A stretch of 50,490 nucleotides of DNA from Azospirillum isscasi (GCF_030849505.1 NZ_JAUJFI010000021.1:280-50769), one strand, 5' to 3'; positions 8,840-17,031 are shown, counted from the first letter of the stretch. The notes: a model not told the origin generated them from the letters alone. Translations and numbers: made by a program.

Positions 8840-9475
8840 ATGAACTGGCAGACCCTCGGACTCTTTTTCGTGACGGCCTTCGTGCTGTCGATGACTCCCG
8901 GCCCCAACATGCTGCTGGCGATGAGCCTCGGCCTGCGCTACGGCGTCCGCCGGGCGGCCTGGGGCGGATTCGGCATGTGCGTGGCGCTGACGACGATGGC
9001 CACCCTGTCGGTGCTGGGCCTCGGCGCCCTGCTGGCCGCGTCGGAGCCGGCCTTCCAGGCGGTGAAGTGGGCGGGCGTCGCCTATCTGACCTGGCTCGGC
9101 ATCGCCGCGTGGCGGGCGCCGGTCCCGGACGGCTCGCCGCGCGTCACCGGGGCCGCGGCGGTGGAGGAGGCCCCCGCCCATCGCCTGTTCCTGCGCGGCC
9201 TGCTGGTCGCCTTCAGCAACCCGAAGGCGCTGGTCTTCATGGCCGCCCTGTTTCCGCAATTCATCGACCCGGCGGCCCCGCTGGCGCCGCAGCTCGTGGC
9301 GCTGGTGGCGATCATGGTGGTGATTGAGTTCGGCTGGATCATGGCCTACGCCACCGGGGGCAACAGCATCGGCGCCCGGCTGACCAGCGGGTCCGCCGCC
9401 CGGACGCTCAACCGCCTGACCGGCGGCCTGATGATCGGCGCCGGCGGGCTTCTGGCCCTCGCCCGCCGGCTCTGA
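8840..9475 (+). CDS. LysE/RhtB family amino-acid exporter
   Basis: A 211-residue inner-membrane protein with about six hydrophobic segments. The N-terminal signature SMTPGPNMLLAMSLGLRYGVRRA and the central LLVAFSNPKALVFMAALFPQFI are characteristic of the LysE/RhtB translocator family, which exports amino acids such as threonine, homoserine or leucine by proton antiport. The substrate cannot be predicted. It converges with the hydrolase gene, leaving only 7 bases between stops. Confidence 0.9.
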   Translation: MNWQTLGLFFVTAFVLSMTPGPNMLLAMSLGLRYGVRRAAWGGFGMCVALTTMATLSVLGLGALLAASEPAFQAVKWAGVAYLTWLGIAAWRAPVPDGSPRVTGAAAVEEAPAHRLFLRGLLVAFSNPKALVFMAALFPQFIDPAAPLAPQLVALVAIMVVIEFGWIMAYATGGNSIGARLTSGSAARTLNRLTGGLMIGAGGLLALARRL

Positions 9476-9482
9476 CGGGAAT

Positions 9483-10646
9483 TCAGTTCACCCGGCGCAG
9501 GATCGTCTCCAGGCGGCCCTTGCCGGACCGGTCCAGCCATGCGGCGGACAGGCGCCCGTCCGTCCGGACGCTGTAGCGCAACACGTTGCGCCCCTTCTCG
9601 TCGAACACCAGCTCGTCGTTCTCGATGCGGCCCTTGCGGCGCGCCCGCTCCATCGGCTGGTCCGCTTCCATGCCCGGTCCCAGCACATAATCGGCATAGA
9701 CCGCGTCGCCATCCACCTTGTCCACGGACAGCGCCACCTCCCGCCCGTTGATGTAGGCGCCGTACCAGACGCCGAGGAAGCTGTGCCCGCCCGTGCCCGC
9801 GGCGGAGGAGGTGCCGCTGCTCCGCGGCTCGGGTGTCGCGGCCCGCATCAGCTCCGCGCTCGGCGTGCGGCCCCAGGATTCGTCGCAGGACGGGTCGCCC
9901 TGGCGCGGCGGGGCCTCCGCGAAGCGCAGGATGCAGGCGCCGAAGCGGCGGACGAACATGCCGGTCGTCGCGGCGCCATGACCGGTCAGCAGGGCCGGCT
10001 GGTCCACCACGATATGATCCAGCCCGCGTGCGGACAGGATGCTGCGCGCGGGCTCGCCGCGCCCGCCGGGGTCGAAATCGTCGCCGTGGAAGAAGAACAG
10101 CATCACCCGCGCGCCCTGGACGCCGCGCAGGATCGGCCAGAGCTGCGAGGCGTTGTCGCGGAAGCTGTCATAGGCGTCGGAGAAATTGCCGAAGGCGGCG
10201 GGGGCGGTGCCCACCACGGCGTCCACCCGGTCGGTCTGCCCGGCGGCCATCAGCGAAAGGAAGGCCCCGAAGGATTGGCCGGTCAGCACGACCTTCCGGT
10301 AACCGCGGTCCTTCAACTGGTCGGCATAGCCGGCGAGCGCGCGGGAGCTGTTCGGCAGCGTGTCGCTGACCCGCATGCGGTCCAGCCGGAATACGTCCCA
10401 CCCCGCGTCGCGCATGGTCTTCATGTACAGGGGGGTGGGGGCGTTGGAATCCTCCACATCCACCGACCGGCCATGGCTCCACACCACCGCGCCGCGGGCC
10501 GCGCTGGGGCCGAGCAGGGTGCCGTCGCCATAGGCGGGGTTCAGGTGGATCTGGGCCGCCGCCGTCTGCGCCGTTCCCAGCATCGCCACCAGCATCACCA
10601 GCGCCGTCACCAGTCCGGGCAACGCCTGTCCGACCATCCGCTTCAT
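9483..10646 (-). CDS. secreted alpha/beta hydrolase with C-terminal beta domain
   Basis: A 387-residue protein with a signal peptide ending near AAAQ (residue 32). The hydrolase core shows WSHGR (56-60), the nucleophile elbow GQSFG (123-127, Ser125), an acid in FHGDDFD (around 188-192) and a histidine in TGHGA (His223). After a Ser/Thr/Pro-rich linker, residues ~290-387 form a separate beta-rich domain starting FLGVWYGAYINGREVALSVD, similar in style to extracytoplasmic ligand-binding or esterase-associated domains. The substrate is unknown. AGGAG lies upstream of the ATG at 10646. Confidence 0.8.
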   Translation of the reverse strand: MKRMVGQALPGLVTALVMLVAMLGTAQTAAAQIHLNPAYGDGTLLGPSAARGAVVWSHGRSVDVEDSNAPTPLYMKTMRDAGWDVFRLDRMRVSDTLPNSSRALAGYADQLKDRGYRKVVLTGQSFGAFLSLMAAGQTDRVDAVVGTAPAAFGNFSDAYDSFRDNASQLWPILRGVQGARVMLFFFHGDDFDPGGRGEPARSILSARGLDHIVVDQPALLTGHGAATTGMFVRRFGACILRFAEAPPRQGDPSCDESWGRTPSAELMRAATPEPRSSGTSSAAGTGGHSFLGVWYGAYINGREVALSVDKVDGDAVYADYVLGPGMEADQPMERARRKGRIENDELVFDEKGRNVLRYSVRTDGRLSAAWLDRSGKGRLETILRRVN

Positions 10647-10797
10647 CCTTCCACGCTCCTGTCTGCGGGCGTGGGAAGGGTCCGGGAATATGGTTAACTC
10701 GACCTTTCCATCCGGCGGAGCCGGCGTTTGTCACGGTGTGTTGTCACAGCGCCATCCGGTGGGATGACCCTGCGTCAGAACGTCCCTAAGATGCAAA

Positions 10798-10812
10798 TGC
10801 GAATGACTCGCA
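10798..10812. promoter_or_regulatory. Fur-like palindrome
   Basis: TGCGAATGACTCGCA is an inverted repeat of TGCGA around ATGAC and differs at one base from the TGCGAATGATTCGCA form seen in many Fur boxes. It lies 56 bases before the ATG at 10869, within flanking GCAAA repeats. Iron control of the downstream hypothetical gene is inferred. Confidence 0.45.
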
Positions 10813-10868
10813 AATTAGCGGAGGATCGTCTATGGTCCGCCCCGTCACTTCAGTCGGGAGGGGTCAAC

Positions 10869-11339
10869 ATGTGCGATTCGGTGGGCGAGGGGCGGCTGTC
10901 GCCTTGGACGGTGTCCGATCTGACGACGGCGGAGCGTGCGCTCCTGACCGGCTTCCGGCAGTGGTTCCGGCACGGCACCGCCGGCGCGATGGCGGCGATG
11001 CGGGCCAGCTTCGGCGTGGCCGGCGTGCCCTCCTCGGCGCTGTTGCCGCTGTTCGCTCTGCTGGGCACCTTCGCGGTGACCAACGCCGGCCGGCCCGCCT
11101 TCCGCTGCCCGTCCTGCTCGCGGGTGGGCATGGACGAGATGGCGGTTCTGGATGCGCTGGCCGCGATGCAGGCGGGCGAGGGGGACGTGACGACCCAGGT
11201 GTTCGACCGCTGGCTTCCCCTGGTCGCCCTGACCATGGCCACGGATTCCGCGCGGGAGCTGGCGAACATTCTCGACGGCGCGCGCATCCGGCTGCCGCGG
11301 CGCCGTCCGGCCCGGCTCATAGCGCTGGCGGCGGAATGA
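10869..11339 (+). CDS. hypothetical protein with CPSC motif
   Basis: A 156-residue cytoplasmic protein that I do not recognise. It has a predicted helical N-terminal half (LTTAERALLTGFRQWFRHG) and a central RCPSCSRVGMDEMAVLDAL segment whose CxxC could bind metal, followed by helices rich in Ala/Leu and an Arg-rich tail. The ATG at 10869 follows GGGAGGGG. A Fur-like palindrome lies upstream, hinting at an iron link. Its last 23 bases overlap the convergent GNAT gene. Confidence 0.7.
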   Translation: MCDSVGEGRLSPWTVSDLTTAERALLTGFRQWFRHGTAGAMAAMRASFGVAGVPSSALLPLFALLGTFAVTNAGRPAFRCPSCSRVGMDEMAVLDALAAMQAGEGDVTTQVFDRWLPLVALTMATDSARELANILDGARIRLPRRRPARLIALAAE

Positions 11340-11892
11340 CCGACGCGAATTCCGCACCCGTCTGCCACGCAGCCGGTCTCAACAGGGGCTTGCGCAGAAT
11401 CCACTGATCGATGGGCACCTGGACCAGATCACCGGCGGGGGTGCGGTAGGAGTAGCGCCCCCGCTCGTTCCCGCGCAGCTCGTACCCCAGCCGCTCGTAG
11501 AAGGCGAGGACACCGGCGTTGTCCCGGTCCACGCCCAATTCGGATTCCGAACAGCCGCGGCCGAGCGCCCTGTCTTCGGCGGCGGCCATCAGCCGTGTCG
11601 CGACGCCCCGGTTCCGGAAGGGCTGGAACACCCGCAGCGCCCACAGGGTGGCGCGGCGCAGATGCCGCTTGCGCTGGAAGTCGATGCAGATCTGACCGGC
11701 GGGAAAGCCGTTGATCTCGGCCACCAGAAGGGCGCCGGCCCCGCGCTCCTGGGCGCGGAAGGCCGTGGCGAGGATTTCCCGGTGCGGGGTGTGCAGCCCG
11801 AACCATTCGAGATCCGGCAGATCGGTCCGGCAGGCCGGGCGAATTGTGACGGGCAGGGTGATGACGTCCTGCGACGCGGTGGCGGCGTCCAT
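11317..11892 (-). CDS. GNAT family N-acetyltransferase
   Basis: A 191-residue GNAT protein. The acetyl-CoA pyrophosphate-binding loop is VFQPFRNRGVATRLMAAAEDRALGRG (Q/RxxGxG/A form, in pieces), preceded by AGQICIDFQ and followed by ELGVDRDNAGVLAFYERLGYE, the usual end of the fold. The acceptor substrate is unknown. GGAGGA sits five bases before the ATG at 11892. The gene is divergent from the 56-aa protein gene, with about 335 bases between. Confidence 0.85.
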   Translation of the reverse strand: MDAATASQDVITLPVTIRPACRTDLPDLEWFGLHTPHREILATAFRAQERGAGALLVAEINGFPAGQICIDFQRKRHLRRATLWALRVFQPFRNRGVATRLMAAAEDRALGRGCSESELGVDRDNAGVLAFYERLGYELRGNERGRYSYRTPAGDLVQVPIDQWILRKPLLRPAAWQTGAEFASVIPPPAL

Positions 11893-12228
11893 TCCTCCTC
11901 CGGACTTCGAGCCTTGTGCCGGAATGAACGGACCGACGCGGCGCGGCGTTCCCCACGCCGTCGGAAAGTCCTGCCGGCAAAGCTGTGCCCGTCGGGAGGA
12001 GCGGCGGAGCGAGCCTGAGAGACCTCAACGAAAAAGGGAAAATTTTATCTTTTCTACGCATTAAGGGCCTCATGCCCATGCGTTCGGCAACCTTTGGACT
12101 ATGCCGATTGTGACAATTGACCGATTGCGCGGCTTCTTGGTAAGTCTCTAAACGAAATAGGGACGCGCCGCGCAGCCGATCGCCGGCCAAGCGTGGGTTC
12201 GGGACCGGGGATCAAGGAGGGCAGTGCG
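11893..12228. other. divergent intergenic region
   Basis: About 335 bases between the GNAT start and the small-protein start. 12029-12060 is AT-rich (AAAAAGGGAAAATTTTATC). A candidate -35 TTGACC at 12117-12122 has GTAAGT 17 bases on, only a weak -10. CCGATTG occurs twice, 18 bases apart (near 12103 and 12121). No further gene is supported. Confidence 0.3.
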
Positions 12229-12399
12229 ATGATCAAGATTGTAAACCTGGGGCGCACCGGCCTTTTCGTCGCGATGCAGAATGGTGCCCTGACCACCATC
12301 GGTGGGCGCAGCCACTGGCGCTCGTTCGATGACGCCCGCTCGGCGGCGAACGCGGCGAACGTCAAGGTCAGCGACACGGTCCTCCGCACCGTTCTCTGA
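12229..12399 (+). CDS. small conserved-looking protein, 56 aa
   Basis: A 56-residue protein starting MIKIVNLGRTGLFVAMQNGA and ending in a helix (FDDARSAANAANVKVSDTVL). It has no signal peptide or membrane segment. Support for a real gene: a strong AAGGAGG at 12214-12220 nine bases before the ATG, and a good terminator 34 bases after the stop. The pattern, beta strands then one helix, could be a small DNA- or RNA-binding or adaptor protein, but I do not recognise a family. Confidence 0.65.
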   Translation: MIKIVNLGRTGLFVAMQNGALTTIGGRSHWRSFDDARSAANAANVKVSDTVLRTVL

Positions 12400-12433
12400 A
12401 CGCTGGGCTCTCTGAACGCAGGCGTAGAATTGA

Positions 12434-12471
12434 AAAGCCCCGGCGGCACCCGATAGGGCCGCCGGGGCTTT
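12434..12471. terminator. bidirectional rho-independent terminator
   Basis: Perfect 14-bp stem AAAGCCCCGGCGGC (12434-12447) with GCCGCCGGGGCTTT (12458-12471) and a 10-base loop. The A- and T-runs built into the stem let it serve both the small-protein gene on plus and the chemoreceptor gene on minus. Confidence 0.85.
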
Positions 12472-12491
12472 CGCCGTTCCAGTGCCGCCGA

Positions 12492-13838
12492 TCAGCCGGC
12501 CCGCACGCGCGCCAGGAAGCGATCGACCTCCGTCCGCAAATTCGTGGACTGGATGGACAGTTCGCTCGTCGCCGACAGCACGCTGCGCGCTTCCGACCCG
12601 GTGTCCGACGCCGACGAGTTGACGCGCACGATGGTCTCGCTCACCTCGCGGGTGCCGATGGACGCCTGCTGGACGTTGCGGGCGATTTCGGTGGTGGCGG
12701 CACCCTGCTCCTCCATGGCGGACGCGATGGAGGTGGAGATGTCGTTGATCCGCGCGATGGTTTCGGAGATCGAGCGGATCGCCAGGACGGCTTCCTGGGT
12801 CGCCCCCTGAACCGCGCCGATCTGCGAGTTGATTTCCTCGGTCGCCTTGGCGGTCTGGTTGGCGAGGCTCTTCACCTCCGACGCCACGACGGCGAAGCCC
12901 TTGCCGGCCTCACCGGCGCGGGCCGCCTCGATGGTGGCGTTCAGCGCCAGCAGGTTGGTCTGGCTGGCGATGTCGTGGATCAGCTTCACCACCTGACCGA
13001 TGCGGCTGGCGGCGTCGGCCAGACCCTGCACGGTGTTGTTGGTGCGCTCGGCCTGCGACATGGCCTCGCCGGCGATGGCCGCCGACTGGGTGACCTGATG
13101 GCTGATCTCGCCGATGGAGGCGGTCAGCTCCTCCGCCGCCGCGGCGACCGTCTGGATGTTGACGGAGGCTTCCTCCGCCGCCGCGGCCACCTGGGTGGAC
13201 TGGGCGCTGGTTTCCTCGGCGGTGCGGCTCATGTTCTGGGCGGTGCCCTGGAGCTGGTGCGCGGCGGACGCCACGGCCTGCACCACGCTCTTCACTTCGC
13301 GCTCGAAGGAGTCGGCGGTGCTGCCCAGCTCGCGCGAGATGATCGCGGCGGTGTTCAGATCGACGTAGACGGAGGTCGCCAGATCCATGTCCAGGAAAAC
13401 CGCCTTGTTGATCGCCTGCATGAGCTGGGCGAGCTTCTCCGGCTTCTTGCGGTAGACCTGATAGGCGAGGTCGATCAGCTTGTTCAGGGTGAAGCAATAG
13501 GCGCCGGTGTACCAGCGCGGCTCCAGCCCGATGCGCTGGTGAGCCTGACCGATCTTCAGCACCTGCGCCATGTAGGCGTCGTCGAAAGTGCCGGTGAAGA
13601 CGTTCTTCAGCCAGTGCTGCTTCTGCATGTCGCGCGCCCGGCTGACGGTCGCGGGGTTGGACAGAAGCGCCGCGACCTGCGGGACGGAGCGCAGGTAGCC
13701 GTAGAAATCCTCAAGGATCTGGTCGATGCGTTGCGCGAGATAGGGCTGGAATTCCCGAAGGACGGCCTTCGTGGGTTCGTCGATTCGCAAGAAGGAGATT
13801 CGGTCGAGGATGGACTGTGTCTGAACAGAATGCGACAT
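12492..13838 (-). CDS. globin-coupled methyl-accepting chemotaxis protein (HemAT-like)
   Basis: A 448-residue soluble chemoreceptor without membrane segments. Residues ~10-165 are a protoglobin domain: [20 protein letters not shown] leads to [14 protein letters not shown], in which His100 should be the proximal haem ligand. Residues ~185-445 are a long coiled coil with the highly conserved MCP hairpin tip around 288-330 ([20 protein letters not shown]). Proteins of this build sense oxygen and signal to CheA/CheW for aerotaxis. No other che gene is in the window. A TTGCAT/TAATCT pair upstream on the minus strand, within the AT-rich 13875-13905 stretch, is a possible promoter. Confidence 0.92.
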   Translation of the reverse strand: MSHSVQTQSILDRISFLRIDEPTKAVLREFQPYLAQRIDQILEDFYGYLRSVPQVAALLSNPATVSRARDMQKQHWLKNVFTGTFDDAYMAQVLKIGQAHQRIGLEPRWYTGAYCFTLNKLIDLAYQVYRKKPEKLAQLMQAINKAVFLDMDLATSVYVDLNTAAIISRELGSTADSFEREVKSVVQAVASAAHQLQGTAQNMSRTAEETSAQSTQVAAAAEEASVNIQTVAAAAEELTASIGEISHQVTQSAAIAGEAMSQAERTNNTVQGLADAASRIGQVVKLIHDIASQTNLLALNATIEAARAGEAGKGFAVVASEVKSLANQTAKATEEINSQIGAVQGATQEAVLAIRSISETIARINDISTSIASAMEEQGAATTEIARNVQQASIGTREVSETIVRVNSSASDTGSEARSVLSATSELSIQSTNLRTEVDRFLARVRAG

Positions 13839-14001
13839 GGATCGACTTCCCCGCGAAAATAGGACCGCGTCAGATTAGCAAAATTTGTTTTGAATGCAAA
13901 ATAACTAACCTGCGGGCGGCACTATGGATCGTTCCGGCCGATGTGAAAATCGGCAGAGTTGTCGCAGGTGCATCGAACTAAGGGTATATGATGAAATTAA
14001 A

Positions 14002-14034
14002 ATACCGGCGGAGCCGATTGGCATCCGCCGGTAT
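14002..14034 (-). terminator. rho-independent terminator of rpoH
   Basis: An 11-bp perfect stem, ATACCGGCGGA with TCCGCCGGTAT (14002-14012 and 14024-14034). On the minus strand it is followed by TTTTAATTTCAT, so it is oriented to end the rpoH transcript, 38 bases after its stop. Confidence 0.8.
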
Positions 14035-14072
14035 GTTGTGGAACCGTCACAGAGGATGTCGAATCCACCCCG

Positions 14073-14963
14073 TCAGGCCGCCATATGGGCCGGCGCGCGG
14101 CGCAGCGCCTGGGCGGCGCTGAGGACGGCCTTCTGCAGCTTTTCGAAGGCCCGCACCTCGATCTGGCGCACCCGCTCGCGCGAGACGCAGAACTGCTGGC
14201 TCAACGACTCCAGGGTGGACGGATCGTCCTTCAGGCGGCGCTCGAACAGGATGCGGCGCTCGCGGTCGTCCAGCCGCTCCAGGGCCTGACCGACCAACCG
14301 GCGGCGCAGGGCCAGCTCGTCGGCGTCGGCGATCACGCTTTCCTGCGTCGGACGGTCGTCGGCCAGAAGCTCCAGCCAGTTGGTCTCGCCGTCGGAGGAC
14401 AGGGCGGCGTCGAGCGAGCTGTCGTTCGACGAGAGCCGGCGGTTCATCTCGATCACCTCCTGCTCCGGCACGTCCAGCTCGGTCGCGATGGCGGTGACGG
14501 TGGACGGGGACAGATCGCCCTGCTCCAGTTCCTCCATCTGGCTCTTCAGGCGGCGCAGGTTGAAGAACAGCTTCTTCTGCGCGGCGGTCGTGCCCATCTT
14601 CACCAGCGACCAGCTGTGCAGGATGTATTCCTGAATGGCGGCGCGAATCCACCATGTGGCGTAGGTCGCGAAACGGAAGCCGCGTTCCGGATCGAATTTC
14701 TGCGCGGCCTGCATCAGCCCCACGTTGCCCTCGGCGACGAGGTCGGGCAGCGGCAGGCCGTAGCCGCCGAAACCGCGGGCGATCTTGATGACCAGCCGCA
14801 AGTGGCTGCCCACCAGACGCTCCAGGGCGTGGCCGTTGCCGCGGTCGCGCCAGGCGACCGCCAGGTCGCGCTCTTCATCGGGGGCCAGGATGGGGAACCG
14901 CTTCGACTCCTCGACGTAACGGGTCAGGCTGGCGTTTTCACCAGTCAGGAGTTTCTTGAGCAC
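14073..14963 (-). CDS. rpoH: RNA polymerase heat-shock sigma factor RpoH (sigma-32)
   Basis: A 296-residue sigma factor. Region 2 is typical (DLVAEGNVGLMQAAQKFDPE, then FATYATWWIRAAIQEY, residues 74-113). SWSLVKMGTTAAQKKLFFNLR (118-137) contains the RpoH box (QRKLFFNLR in most relatives). Region 4 near the end has the helix-turn-helix CVSRERVRQIEVRAFEKLQ. I place the start at GTG 14963: GAGGAGG lies five bases upstream, and the frame beyond (to 15092) has no family similarity. Many alphaproteobacteria have several RpoH paralogues, so this may be rpoH1 or rpoH2. Confidence 0.95.
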   Translation of the reverse strand: MLKKLLTGENASLTRYVEESKRFPILAPDEERDLAVAWRDRGNGHALERLVGSHLRLVIKIARGFGGYGLPLPDLVAEGNVGLMQAAQKFDPERGFRFATYATWWIRAAIQEYILHSWSLVKMGTTAAQKKLFFNLRRLKSQMEELEQGDLSPSTVTAIATELDVPEQEVIEMNRRLSSNDSSLDAALSSDGETNWLELLADDRPTQESVIADADELALRRRLVGQALERLDDRERRILFERRLKDDPSTLESLSQQFCVSRERVRQIEVRAFEKLQKAVLSAAQALRRAPAHMAA

Positions 14964-15467
14964 TCCAGCCTCCTCTCTCCAACGCTCCACCGTCTCTTGC
15001 CGCGGAACCCTTTCGGTGGACGTTCGGAGACGTCCATCGTTTCGGCATTCTTTTTGTAGGGGATTTGCCGAAATCATCCGGGAGCACGTCAATCAGACCT
15101 TGATACTGTGCCGCCACCACCAAGTTGGATCAAGCCTGGAAACGGCGGTGCAGCAATATTTTTTGGCGTATATCCGGACTATTCGGTCCTTGCGGGTGCC
15201 AAAAAGATCGGGCGAACTTTTGGAAGATTGGCGACAACGTGGCGGATTTCGTTTGGAGTGAAGGCAGATACGGTTCTCTCCGCTTTGTCATCACTCCTCC
15301 ACTTGGCTGTATCTTTTGCCTGAGTTACGGCCATAAGGGCTATACGGATCGGACGCAAGGCATAGGACGTCGGGGGCGGCGGAGCGCATTGCCGGCCGGC
15401 GACAACGCTTCTGTTCGCTTCGGTTGCGGGCGTGCTATCCCGGGCCGAACAACGCGGGAAGCCCTCC
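14964..15467. other. intergenic region upstream of rpoH
   Basis: Some 500 bases between rpoH (minus) and the acetyltransferase (plus). An 8-bp spaced dyad, TTTCGGCA and TGCCGAAA (15040-15047, 15066-15073), lies about 80 bases upstream of rpoH and could be an operator. 15100-15400 is less GC-rich than its surroundings and has only short frames without ribosome binding sites. It may contain a decayed gene or regulatory RNA, but I see no firm feature. Confidence 0.35.
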
Positions 15468-16004
15468 ATGCACATTCGCGACTGCCGGCCGGACGATCTG
15501 GCGCGCATCCAGGCGATCTACGCCCACCATGTCCTGACCGGCACCGCCAGCTTCGAGGAGGTTCCGCCCGGTCTGGACGAGTTGGCCCGTCGGCGGGACG
15601 ATGTGCTGGCCCGGGGCATGCCCTATGTCGTTGCGGAGACGGAGGGGCGGGTCATAGGCTATGCCTATGCCGGTCCTTACCGGCTGCGCACCGCCTACCG
15701 CCACACCGTCGAGGATTCGATTTATCTCGACCCGGACTGCATGGGGCGCGGTGCCGGCCGGGCCTTGCTCTCGGCGGTGATCGACCGTTGCGCGGAGGCC
15801 GGTTGCCGCCAGATGGTCGCCGTGATCGGTGGCAGCGGCAACGCCGCCTCGATCGGTCTGCACCGCAGCCTGGGCTTCGAACCGGCGGGGGTCTTGAAGG
15901 CGGTGGGGTTCAAGTTCGGGAACTGGGTGGACAGCGTTTTGATGCAGCGCCCGCTCAGTCACGGCGACGCGGCTCCACCCGATGATTGCCGCGGCACCAA
16001 ATAA
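15468..16004 (+). CDS. GNAT acetyltransferase of the phosphinothricin / methionine sulfoximine type
   Basis: A 178-residue GNAT close to the Pat/MddA group. Diagnostic pieces: GTASFEEVPPGLDEL, MPYVVAETEGRVIGYAYAGP, YRLRTAYRHTVEDSIYLDPD, the CoA loop GRGAGRALLSAV, and GNAASIGLHRSLGFEPAGVL. Such enzymes acetylate L-methionine sulfoximine, sulfone or phosphinothricin. MHIRDC at ATG 15468 matches the family N-terminus; the 12 residues upstream in frame do not. The hairpin after its stop has its T tract on the other strand and so does not look like this gene's terminator. Confidence 0.88.
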   Translation: MHIRDCRPDDLARIQAIYAHHVLTGTASFEEVPPGLDELARRRDDVLARGMPYVVAETEGRVIGYAYAGPYRLRTAYRHTVEDSIYLDPDCMGRGAGRALLSAVIDRCAEAGCRQMVAVIGGSGNAASIGLHRSLGFEPAGVLKAVGFKFGNWVDSVLMQRPLSHGDAAPPDDCRGTK

Positions 16005-16110
16005 AAGGGGCCGTTGGTTGAACCAACGGCCCGAGTTTAGGGAGGAAACGCTCCAAAGGCGTATGGGGGAGGTTTTATGACGCGCTGCACAATCGTGCCA
16101 TGCGCAGAAT
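16000..16110 (-). ncRNA. candidate small RNA with two CCTCC anti-Shine-Dalgarno motifs
   Basis: On the minus strand a 12-bp stem (16008-16019 with 16021-16032) is followed by TTTTATT, a good terminator. It cannot belong to mucR, which has its own minus-oriented terminator at 16189-16219. Between the two terminators is no minus-strand gene, so an independent short transcript is likely. That transcript would carry ACCTCCCCC (about 16064-16072) and TTCCTCCCT (about 16038-16046), and a small hairpin between them. CCTCC-rich loops are typical of alphaproteobacterial sRNAs such as the alpha-r14 or cuckoo type. The 5' end is a guess. Confidence 0.5.
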
Positions 16111-16188
16111 GTCGCAGCGGTCACAGCCTTATCACATCGGATCTTCTTGGCCGTTTCTCGTTTTTCAACCTCGGTTCGCCGAAAATGA

Positions 16189-16219
16189 AAGCGGGCGCAC
16201 CCTAGGGATGCGCCCGCTT
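16189..16219 (-). terminator. rho-independent terminator of mucR
   Basis: An 11-bp perfect stem AAGCGGGCGCA with TGCGCCCGCTT around a 9-base loop. On the minus strand the stem is followed by TCATTTTC, so it fits the end of the mucR transcript, about 85 bases after its stop. Confidence 0.75.
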
Positions 16220-16304
16220 CCGTGTGCGATGCGAAGGGCAGGGGACAATACGGACGGCTCCTGAAGGCTTCGTCCGCATGACCCTTTCGACCAATCCTAC
16301 GGCA

Positions 16305-16715
16305 TCAGTCCTGCGCGACCCGCTTGCGGCCCAGGCCGAGCTTTGTGGCCATCTCCGACCGGGCCTTGGCGTAGTTCGGGGCGACCATCGGGTATTCCGC
16401 CGGGAGACCCCACTTGGCGCGGTAATCGTCCGGAGACATGTCGTAGACGGTCTTCAGATGCCGCTTCAGCATCTTCAGCTTCTTCCCGTCTTCCAGGCAG
16501 ACGATGTATTCCGGGGTGACCGACTTCTTGATCGGCACCGCCGGGGTCAGCTCCGTCTTGGCCGGCGCGGCCTTCTCCTCGCCCAGGCCGTTGAAGGCCG
16601 TCTGCACGTTGAGGATCAGCGCCGGCAGGTCGGCGACCGGCACCGTGTTGTTGCCGACATAGGCCGCGACGACCTTGGCGGTCAGGGCCTGCAATTCCGA
16701 TGCTTCGATGGTCAT
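16305..16715 (-). CDS. Ros/MucR family transcriptional regulator
   Basis: A 136-residue regulator. The C-terminal half has the family DNA-binding core, EYIVCLEDGKKLKMLKRHL (residues 69-87), followed by MSPDDYRAKWGLPAEYPMVAPNYA (in pieces). Of the four zinc ligands of Ros only Cys73 and His86 are obvious; the second Cys is Asp76 and the second His is Tyr91 or absent. It thus resembles the zinc-poor members of the family. MucR proteins bind AT-rich DNA and control exopolysaccharide, motility and cell-cycle genes. It lies 40 bases downstream of the HU gene and may be cotranscribed with it. Confidence 0.92.
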   Translation of the reverse strand: MTIEASELQALTAKVVAAYVGNNTVPVADLPALILNVQTAFNGLGEEKAAPAKTELTPAVPIKKSVTPEYIVCLEDGKKLKMLKRHLKTVYDMSPDDYRAKWGLPAEYPMVAPNYAKARSEMATKLGLGRKRVAQD

Positions 16716-16755
16716 GGCCGCGTTCAGCTCCGTTCCCCTGTAGAGGCGATGTCGA

Positions 16756-17031
16756 TCAGACGTTCACCACGTCGCGCAACTGCTTGGCCGGCTTGAACCG
16801 CGGCGCCTTGGACGCGGCGATCTTCACCACGTCGCCGGTGCGCGGGTTGCGCCCTTCGCGGGCGGCGCGCTCGGCGACTTCGAAAATGCCGAAACCGGCA
16901 AGGCGCACGTCCTCGCCACGGCCGAGAGCCGAGGTTATGCCTTCGAACACCGACTGGACAACCTTCGCCGCATCGGACTTGCGGATGCCGGCGGAGGTGG
17001 CGACGGTCTCGATGAGCTCGGCCTGGTTCAT
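16756..17031 (-). CDS. HU-family DNA-binding protein
   Basis: A 91-residue nucleoid protein that bends DNA as a dimer. MNQAELIETVATSAGIRKSDAA forms the helical base, and GRNPRTGDVVKIAASKAPRFKP contains the arm with the DNA-intercalating proline (NP). The ATG at 17031 has AGGAG six bases upstream; an earlier start at 17049 lacks support. The gene is followed by mucR, joining two nucleoid-associated or global regulators. Confidence 0.93.
   Translation of the reverse strand: MNQAELIETVATSAGIRKSDAAKVVQSVFEGITSALGRGEDVRLAGFGIFEVAERAAREGRNPRTGDVVKIAASKAPRFKPAKQLRDVVNV

Noticed and set aside
10728..10747. TTGTCAC direct repeat, Pho-box-like
   Set aside because: The repeats are 13 bases apart instead of 11 and the spacer is not AT-rich.
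15179..15508. A 109-codon minus-strand frame upstream of rpoH
   Set aside because: No ribosome binding site, overlap with the acetyltransferase start and an unremarkable sequence; it could be a relic but is not supported.
16077..16205. A 42-codon plus-strand frame with several Cys, behind GGGAGG
   Set aside because: Its stop falls within the mucR terminator stem, the spacing of the GGGAGG is very short, and the same GGAGG strings read as CCTCC in the better-supported minus-strand RNA.
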